Of a stretch of DNA of 64,000 bases, positions 56,547 through 64,000 are shown piece after piece. Numbering within the stretch: the first letter of the stretch is position 1; every line of letters starts with the position of its first letter. The translations under genes were made by a program, and so were the position numbers. Origin of the DNA: Dactylis glomerata (taxonomy: Eukaryota > Streptophyta > Magnoliopsida > Poales > Poaceae); the NCBI GenBank assembly GCA_007115705.1, contig QXEO01000144.1:512243-576242 (forward strand). Direction: 5' to 3'. Below the pieces are notes generated by a model that saw only the letters and a program-made list of their open reading frames with translations, had not been told where the DNA came from and did no database searches.

Positions 56547-57720
56547 TGATACGTCACCAACGTATCTATAATTTTTGATGCTCCATGCTTGTTTTTACAC
56601 CATTTGCTTAGTGTTTCGTTACACTTTGTGGCACTTTTATGCACTTTCCGGAACTAACCTATTAACAAGTCGCCACAGTGCCAGTTCCCTGTTTTCTGCT
56701 GTTTTTGTATTTCAGAAAAGTTACACAGGAAATATTCTCGGAATTGGACGAAACAAACGCCGAACGTCCAGAAATTCACCGAAGCTTCCAGAGAACCGAA
56801 GAGGAGACAGAGTGGGGCCACGAGGGCCCCACACAATAGGGCGGCGCGGCCTGGCCCCTAGCAGCGCCCCCTATGTGTGACGGTACCTCGGCCCACTCCT
56901 GACGTTGCCCCTTCGCCTATAAAGACCCCTCGACGGGAAAAACCTAAGTACCCGATCACTTTTCCATAACACATCGCGATCCGCCACCGCCGTCGACCAG
57001 AAGATCGAGAGGGTCCAGAAGCTCTTCCCGGCACCCTGCCGGAGAGGGGAATCGCCACCGGAGGTCTTCTTCATCGCCATGCTTGCCTCCGGCACGATGA
57101 GTGAGTAGTCTACCTTGGACTATGGGTCCATAGCAGTAGCTAGATGGTTGTCTTCTCCGCCATGTGCTTCATGTTTAGATCTCGTGAGCTGCCTTACATG
57201 ATCGAGATCACCGTTATGTAATTCTACATGTTGTGTTTGTTGGGATCCGATGAATATTGGTGTTATGATTGAGTTGAAGTACTGAATATTATCTTTTGTT
57301 ATCTCTATGTTGTTTATGATCTTGCATGCTCTCCGTTGTTAGTAGCTATCTTGGCCGAGTAGTTGCTAGTGACTCCAAGAGGGGGTATTTATGCTCGATA
57401 GTGGGTTCATGCCTCTATTTAATCTGGGGGAGTGACAGAAACCTCTAAGGTTGTAGATGTGCTGTTGCTACTAGGGGGAAAACAACATTCATATGCTCAA
57501 GGGCATATGCTTTGTTTACATTACACACTTTGCTTAATGCAATTATCTGTTGTTCGCAACTTAATACTTGTGGAGTTCTCGGATTGATTCGCCACAAGTG
57601 GATTATTAGTCATAGATGCTGTTGGATGGCGGTCTATGTATCTTGTTGTAATGCCTAGAGTAAATCTCATAGTGATCCTCTCGACATATGCACGTTGTCT
57701 TTATTCTATCAATTGCCCAA
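56547..57720 (+). repeat. A6: plus-strand A-family LTR, 3' end missing
   Basis: Starts TGATACGTCACC and matches the A LTRs (inverted) up to 'caattgcccaa', where F begins. About 450 bp of the LTR and the rest of the element should lie right of the window. Flank acgct (56542-56546) is the candidate target duplication. Confidence 0.8.
56918..56924 (+). promoter_or_regulatory. TATA box of the A6 LTR
   Basis: TATAAAG after the GC-rich block, as in A1. Confidence 0.55.
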
Positions 57721-58960
57721 TGATACGTCCATTTTGCATCACTATTTTGTATCATAATTTACTATTATTCATTGATATATTTCATATTTAGAGTTGATAC
57801 TTATGTTATTTCCTTTGTTTTCACATGTTTGATGATCATTGGAGGATTTACTGCCGGAGTCAGGATTCTGCTGGAAAAAGGACCATCAAGGGACCATATT
57901 TTGAAGATCAGGAAAATTCTAGAAAAATACCAGGAAATTATATTTTCCCAGAAGACTCAGGAAGCCAGAAGGAGGAGTCGAGAGGAGCCAGGAGGGGCCC
58001 TCACGCCAGGGTGGCGCGGCCTGACCCCTGGCCGCGCCAGCCCTGTGTGAGGCCACCCTGGCCCACTTCTGGTCTTGCCCCTTCGCGTGCTTCATCGTCC
58101 CCAAAAACCTAAGTCAAGGGGGGGGGGGGCTCAGAGAGAGACACAGCCGCCTCTGCGGGGCGGAAAACACCAGAGAGAGAAAAGCTCTCTGGCAGGGAGA
58201 AATCTGCAGGGGAAATTCCTTCCCGGAGAGGGGAGATCATCGCCATCGTCATCACCATCGCACCGGACTTCATCGGGATCATCATCATCATCTCCATCAC
58301 TAGCACCTTCATCTCCACCATCACCACGCCATCCCACTGTAACATCTTGAGTTGGATCTTGTTATATTCATAGGGGAAACTTTCCCGGTGTTGATTACTC
58401 TTGTAGTTGATGCTATTGAGTGGAACCGTTGAATTAAGGTTTATGTCCAGATTGTTATTTACCATTATTTCACCTCTGATCATGATCCATATGATGTCTT
58501 GTGAGTAGTTCGTTTAGTTCTTGAGGACATGGGAGAAGTCAAGATGTTAGTAGTGAATTATTGTTGAGAAATATTTAATGGTTTGATATTGTTGTGGTGC
58601 TATTTCACTAGTGGTGTCATGTGAACGTCGACTACATGATACTTCATCATTTATGGGCCTAGTGAGATGCATTGTGTATTTGGATACCAATTGTGGGGTT
58701 GCTGGAGTGACAGAAACCTAAACCTCCGTTGGGAAACCGTTGCACCGGGGAGCGTAGGATCTTAGAGTTTAAGGCTGTGGTTAGATTTATCTTAATTACT
58801 TTCTTGTACTTGCGGATGCTTGCAGGAGGGTATAATCACAAGTGTGTATTTATCCTAGTAAGGGTAGTGCGCTAGCCCAGGTTCACCCCCATAACACCTA
58901 TCAAACCAATAAAGACTATTGGCTTTATGAAGCGAAAGCTCTTGACAGAAACTCCCGTGT
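57721..58960 (+). repeat. F: 5' part of another gypsy-type LTR
   Basis: Starts TGATACGTCCATTTTGC, a Triticeae LTR type I recognise only by sequence style. It contains a GC-rich block (57990-58080), a G run (58117-58127) and a CAT/CAC-rich stretch (58240-58335). It is cut at 58960 by the CACTA element, before its own 3' end. Confidence 0.75.
58240..58335 (+). repeat. CAT/CAC-rich low-complexity stretch in F
   Basis: An impure trinucleotide array (catcatcatcatctccatc). Similar stretches are common in this LTR family; no coding is inferred. Confidence 0.7.
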
Positions 58961-59520
58961 CACTACAGGAAATCCGGTCTATTGCAACAATTTTTATTAC
59001 TACAACCACATTTTGTTGCAATAAAAAATAATATTGCCACCATTTTCACGTTTGTGGTAATAGGCCACGCATATTTCCACGATTTACTTTTGTCGTGATA
59101 AGTACATGTTTTGTTGCAATATAGTCTGTATATTGCAACAATATGCATGGGTGTTGCAATATGGCCACGGTACTGTGACAACCAAATTCTGTTGCGTGAG
59201 CTAGTCATTTTGTTGCGATAGAGACTAGGTCTCACAACAAAGTAGACATTCGTGGTAATATTCAAATAGATATTGCAACAACTAAGTCATGTTGTGATAG
59301 TTACAAATATTGTTGCAAAAAATTGGACACCTATTGCAACAAAACACATATTGGTGGTAATAGTGCATATCTTTCACGTCAATTTCACCGCGTTGCAATA
59401 ACTACTGTTTACTGCGACAAGTTGTGTATCTGTGGCAATATGTAGAGCATATTACTACAACCCACTTTTGTTGCAATAAAAAACAAGATATTGCAACGAT
59501 ATTTCATAGTCAACGATGGG
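58961..59520 (+). mobile_element. C: terminus and subterminal repeats of a CACTA transposon
   Basis: Begins CACTACAGGAAATCCGG exactly at the break in F. Over the next ~550 bp short motifs attgcaacaa and its complement ttgttgcaat recur more than ten times in both orientations, the subterminal transposase-binding array of CACTA (En/Spm) elements. The preceding tgt (58958-58960) is the likely 3 bp duplication. The other end (TGTAGTG) is not in the window. Confidence 0.85.
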
Positions 59521-62439
59521 CCTTCACATGGGCCACCTTGGCCATGACTCATGGCAATTGAAATATTTTAGTAGCCCCTAATACTATCATGGCCAGCAAC
59601 CCACCAGCCCATGAACCTTGGGTATGTCCTTACATGGCAGTTTGGCAATTGTTAAAAAGTGCAGGCTTCTTCTTGGCCTCGGCAAGCACCGATATTAACT
59701 TAGTACCATTAGCTATGCATTGTCTGCTTTTATATATGAACATATTTTGCCAAGTGACTCTATTTAACAGTACTCTTGTAAGACTTTTGCAAACACGGAC
59801 GCGTTGACGGCGTCGTGAGTCATGACACCGTGCCACAACTTCCTAGTGTATATCAAATGGACAACACCGTGCCACAACTTCCATTTAGGACATTACTTGT
59901 GTTTCAAGGAAAGTGTATAACCTGGTAGTTTTAAAATGAGGGCTCGGATGCCATGAGGTTTTTGTCATTGGGCATAGCCTGTATCACCTATCTTGATGTA
60001 CACATTGCATAATGTGATGGTCTACAAGACGATGACCATCACCTATCTTTGTGGAGATGGATGACGTTAGTTCCTGGATGAGAAAAAGCTGAAGGACGGG
60101 GATGAGGTGTTGATTTATTGTTCTCTGAATGGGGACATAGTTGCGGTTGCTTACAAACATAAGGACCACATGAGAGATCATAGTACATGCAAATTTGCTT
60201 GTATTCTTCATATATCCTATTTATTGTTTTGGAAGTAATTGTGCTAAACCTTTCTATTTGCTGTTCTAGATGGGGAGATGTTGACGACCAGTCCTGCAAC
60301 TGCAGTCCCCTCGATGCGGACATGGATCACGATCGACGCGTGTTCACTACCTGTGGCTTCGTCCTTCGAGCAACCGGAGAGTATGGTCGAGGGAGGATAA
60401 AGAATAGTTGTAACCAACGTTGACAAAGTTATAGGGGGGTACGGAATCGCTCGTCCACAATTATCGGGTGTGGTGAAGACCACGACGTATAATAATGGAT
60501 ACAACGAAATAACCTTTTACCAACAAAATATAGCGGTAACATTATTTTCAGCAGCACATGTATTTCATATTTGCTCCAAATTAATTATAGTCCCAAAATT
60601 AAGCGTGTACTAGAGGTAATTATTATCCTTCCCACTAAACGCTCCCGCTAACCTCTAATTTTTTTTGTAACTTCTCACCAAATTTTATCCTTCCCGCTAA
60701 CTTTAACCTCCCGCTAAAAATCCCCATAAGTACTCCCGATTTCTGTTAACGAAATCGTGAGATCGGATCTGAGGACTCACTTGTTCCTCCGTCCTCACGG
60801 CGTCATGACGGCGGCGTCGACGCTACGGAACACGTCGGAGTCAACCGACCGGAGAATGTCACAGGTTATTCCTTCTGTATCACTCCTCGCTCTCACCTCT
60901 CGCCTCACTCCTCGCTCTCGCGTCCGGCTTGGCCGCATAGCATTCCTACTACAGACCCCCTCGCCGGCGACCGGCAAGGCGGAAGTGGCGGCGGCGCTCA
61001 GGCCAAGCTGGGGTACGGTCGACCTGCTGTCGTCGATGCCGTCCACGGCCTCGGCCATGACGACCACAGCCATGGCGGCCGCGCCATGACCTCGCCGATC
61101 CTGCGGTTCGATTGGGAGCTCTTCTTGAGAGCAGGCCACCGTCGAGCCCCGTGACGGCCCAGCCTTCAATACTTCTCCATGGATCGTTCATCCCTCCCTC
61201 AGCGTGAGCAGTAGTTTTTCTGAATTTAGGTTCAGTTAGCACTAGTCTGGTAGATACTTGGTGGTAATTTTGATCTAAATTGATTTGATTTAGTAGATTA
61301 GGCCAAAAAAGAATATGTAAGTTTTGTATCACATATCAGCCAGATTGCTGCTGCTTTATTAGTGATAAGATCTACATGTGTTATGATAGTCACGCCCTGT
61401 AATTACCAATTCACCATATCAAACATGAAGGCACTATTCAGAAAAACAGAACTGCATTCAGAAAAAATGAACTTAGGCGACCCAGGTCTCTCACAGGCAG
61501 ATTATGACGATTTTGAATCCCACCCAACCAGGGAAATCCTCACACTTAGGAACCATGAATATGGATAAAAAGAATATTTTTTTCTTTGCTTCTGTGCTGA
61601 TCTGATCCATGGACGTGAAACAATACAAAATAGGGATTTGTATAGGATTAAGGAAAACATCAGTTTCGGTTAATCATCAAGATGCTAGGCACCCTGTGTA
61701 TCGTTTCTTATCAGGTTAGAGTTTGATTATAGTAGGTTGTAACAAAGTCAGCCCAGGCATATCTCTCCAAGGAATCAATTCACCATATGCTTTTGATTAC
61801 TGACTTAACAACTTCAGCCGTTTTGTCTAGATATAACTCCAGTATGGAACAGGTTCACCTCTATCTATTTTTATGTGCTTCTTCCTAATGATGTATATAA
61901 ACACATAGCCAAAGAAGATACGTCTAAGAAACAGTTCATGATGACCTAAAACTGATGTAGTGAGTTCTGGTGAGTAATTGCTCTGTATGAATATCCAGGT
62001 TCTGATGGCCGTACTTGGTCCCAGGAAGCTATGCAGGACACAAAGAAGCAAGTTACGCTGGTATTTACAGTTGGCTATTACATACCTATTTTAGATTGAG
62101 TTTAGATGAGATCATCCAATTATTTTAAATGACCAAGTCAGTGACATTTCATTTGCCAGACACATATGCCTAAACACCTGTCCATTTGTCTCATACTCCT
62201 TTAGTATATCTTCAGGTTTCAGTAGTAGAATTCTAAGGCTATTTTAATGATCTGTTTTGTTTCGAGAGCTAGGCACGGCAAAATCGAAGAGCTAACCGCA
62301 TTTCCTTATCACGCATGCTCCCTTTTTTTGTTATTTCTTTGCCTACCTGAAGGATATTAACTGGCTTGTGTATTATCTCTGGTGCCGTCTAGATTTCTTG
62401 CGGATGACCCTTATGGTGCTCCGGAATAGGATTCCTATC
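59521..62439. other. Probable CACTA interior, unassigned
   Basis: No CACTA 3' end is found before D, so this is probably element interior. Around 60090-60180 and 60265-60540 exon-like frames occur (KLKDGDEVLIYCS and a later GEMLTTSP), separated by a tract ending in tgttctag; they might be decayed transposase C-terminal exons, but I cannot confirm it. 60757-61090 is GC-rich with frames on both strands and no recognised domain. 61300-62400 is AT-rich without a gene. Confidence 0.35.
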
Positions 62440-63344
62440 TGTCGGTGTTCTGGATACCGGGGTATCCCGGTCCACCTGCTCCTGGGCCCCGTCATCGGCC
62501 CAACTTCAGCCCAGGGGAGAACCAACGACCCAAGCTACGGAGAAGACCCTCATGAGGAGGCGCCTCATGAGGAGAACGACGGTGGAAACTGCTAAGGACC
62601 AGAAGACCTCCTCACGAGCCCCCGCTGGTGAGGAGAGGGACCAAGTCCACGTCAGCTCAGCACGTTGGCGTGCAAAGCAAGAAGATAAAGGACAGAAGAC
62701 CGCGTACCGCCCACGCTACCCCCGACAGGGAGGAGACCAACTTTCGCTGTGCCTGCCCAAAGCGGCACAGTGGTTGTTGGCCACCCCCTAAAAATAGCGT
62801 GGACGGTACAGGGCGCCAGAAGAAGACGTCAGCTTCCTCCACCCACTCCTGTGGACCGGCGCCACTACCCTACGAAGACTACGTCCACAGAAGAGCGTAG
62901 TCTACAGCTGTCCTCCCTCCTTGGCCGTGTGTGTGGCAACCCCTTCCCCAAGAAGATAAGGGGAAGGAGGACCTTGGCGCTATAAAAGGAGGGGGAGGCC
63001 GCCCCTTAGATGGGATCTGATCTTCTCCAAGTTGCTAGCTGGGCACGCAGGTTCTTCAACCTCTGGCCAGCTAGAGCTTTGTAACCAAGACCTTGTACTC
63101 CTCGCGAGGTGTCGCGTTGTAATACAAGAAGGCAGGAAGTAGGGGTGTTACCTCACCATGAGGGCCCTGAACCTGGGTAAAGCTCGGCGTCTCTCTCTGC
63201 AGTGCGTAGTGCATTCGACAACTCGAGGCTTCCGTCGCCGTGCTTCATTGCGATCCTAGATCTCACACGTTCAGCCCCCTGCGTTCGAATCTTTGGGTCT
63301 GTCGCGTGGTACCCCGTGTTCTTGCGACACGAAATCCATCGACA
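62440..63344 (+). repeat. D 5' LTR (905 bp)
   Basis: Starts TGTCGGTGTTCTGG and ends ATCCATCGACA. GC-rich with short repeated words (ggataccggggtatcccgg near 62451-62469 is an inverted repeat; 'atgaggaggcgcctcatgag' near 62550). A TATA box lies at 62981. Confidence 0.85.
62981..62988 (+). promoter_or_regulatory. TATA box of the D LTR
   Basis: TATAAAAG followed by a purine-rich leader. It is a strong plant TATA, about 540 bp into the LTR. Confidence 0.7.
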
Positions 63345-63346
63345 TT

Positions 63347-63364
63347 TGGCGCGCCAGATAGGGG
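63347..63364 (+). other. D primer-binding site
   Basis: TGGCGCGCCAGATAGGGG directly after the LTR (2 nt gap). It has the TGG start of a site pairing with a tRNA CCA end; I do not assign the tRNA. Confidence 0.75.
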
Positions 63365-63398
63365 GCTGTGGTGTGTTTTCTCCTAGATCTGCTTCGAC

Positions 63399-64000
63399 AT
63401 GGCCGACGCCAAAGCAAGGCTCAAGCGTCTTCGCCGTCGCAACGCTGTTCGGGGGCAAACCGAGCCCATCTTCCATCGTCGTGAAGCTTCGGCCGAGGAG
63501 GAAGAGGAGGAAGATCTAGAGTCCTCCTACCTCCCGTCCGGGCGTACAGAGCCTTCGCTCTCCTTCACCGCCATCGCCACTTCTCGCGCTCGTTCTAGGA
63601 GTCAGCTGTCTCCTGCGCAGGCTCTCGCCATGGCGCAGGAGCTGCTGCGCTATCAACCCACTGATGATGGGCGTGAGGGGTGGCGCGCTCGAATCGCCGA
63701 ACTCGTCGCCATCGCCAACGAAGACCCAGCCCAGGGAGGAGCCCAGGGCGCAGGAGACCCAGATCCGGCGGCGGGGCGTCGCGCCCCGGGCGCCGGAGAT
63801 GGGAAGGCCACCAAGGCCAAGAAGGTGGTTTCCCGCGCCGCATCTTCGCCGCGCGGGGAGCCCAGCTACCAAATCGTCCAACGCGCTCCGGAAGACGCAC
63901 GCGTCTCCCTCGAGCGCTGCCGCGAAAATCATGACCGCGCCATCGACGACATCGGCAAAGCTGGCAAGAACGTCAGGACCCCCGGCGACCCCATCTACAA
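63399..64000 (+). CDS. gag: D Gag, N-terminal part (continues beyond the window)
   Basis: ATG at 63399 opens a frame with no stop to the end (200 complete codons). It starts MADAKARLKRLRRRNAVRG, very basic, followed by an acidic run (AEEEEEEDLESS), a Ser-rich part, a helix AQALAMAQELLRYQ, a Gly/Pro/Ala-rich linker, and a basic helix toward the edge. This basic-then-acidic start near a TGGCGC-type PBS fits Gag of gypsy elements of the Tat/Retand kind; inference from position and composition, as the conserved core is not reached. No break is seen. Confidence 0.7.
   Translation, partial: MADAKARLKRLRRRNAVRGQTEPIFHRREASAEEEEEEDLESSYLPSGRTEPSLSFTAIATSRARSRSQLSPAQALAMAQELLRYQPTDDGREGWRARIAELVAIANEDPAQGGAQGAGDPDPAAGRRAPGAGDGKATKAKKVVSRAASSPRGEPSYQIVQRAPEDARVSLERCRENHDRAIDDIGKAGKNVRTPGDPIY

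Larger units (their letters stand above)
62440..64000 (+). mobile_element. D: 5' end of a Ty3/gypsy element
   Basis: Complete LTR, PBS and the start of an open gag frame that runs off the window. LTR ends form TGTCG/CGACA. The left border is exact; the preceding ctatc (62435-62439) should reappear at the far end. Likely the youngest insertion on this side. Confidence 0.85.

Overview
This is transposon-dense DNA from a large-genome grass, most likely Pooideae and probably Triticeae (wheat, barley, rye or Aegilops). I base that on the many LTRs starting TGATACGTC, the GC-rich 'ggcgcggcc' blocks inside them, tRNA-Asp primer-binding sites (TGGCGCCGTTGCCGGGGA), a Stowaway MITE and CACTA, Mutator and Helitron ends. 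I found no host gene I would call intact. Nothing is organised like a bacterial or viral genome. Element names below (A1-A6, B, M, E, E2, H1, H2, K, F, C, D) are local labels; no database search was possible.

Left to right: 1-2215 is the 3' part of a Helitron (H1) inserted in the 3' LTR of a minus-strand, pol-less gypsy element A1 (2216-9878). A1 sits in the internal region of plus-strand A2 (9879-13804). A2 sits in the left LTR of B (13805-25829), an element with ~4 kb LTRs and only ~450 bp between them. The left LTR of B also carries a 4.86 kb Mutator-like element M (15334-20194) with 165-168 bp inverted ends, a 9 bp target duplication, a possible zf-XS-type zinc-finger gene, a broken GRF-type zinc-finger gene and a ~159 bp minisatellite. 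B abuts A3 (25830-31518, minus), which lies in the 3' region of E (31519-45762, minus). E is split by a second Helitron H2 (32261-40088), which contains a nearly complete Ty1/copia element K (34485-39778).

After a short unclassified repeat (45763-46466) the order mirrors: E2 LTR (46467-47406, plus), tandem A4/A5 (47407-56546, minus; shared LTR; a Stowaway MITE inside), A6 LTR (56547-57720, plus), F LTR (57721-58960), CACTA element C (from 58961), and the 5' LTR plus gag start of gypsy element D (62440-64000, running off the window).

The whole window reads as one deep nest. To the left every element has an exact right end and is cut on its left by the next insertion; to the right every element has an exact left end and is cut on its right. 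The youngest insertions are therefore at the window edges. The A and E families carry at most gag and protease and must borrow reverse transcriptase and integrase. Only K encodes a full gag-pol set, and it has a nonsense codon and a changed RT catalytic motif.
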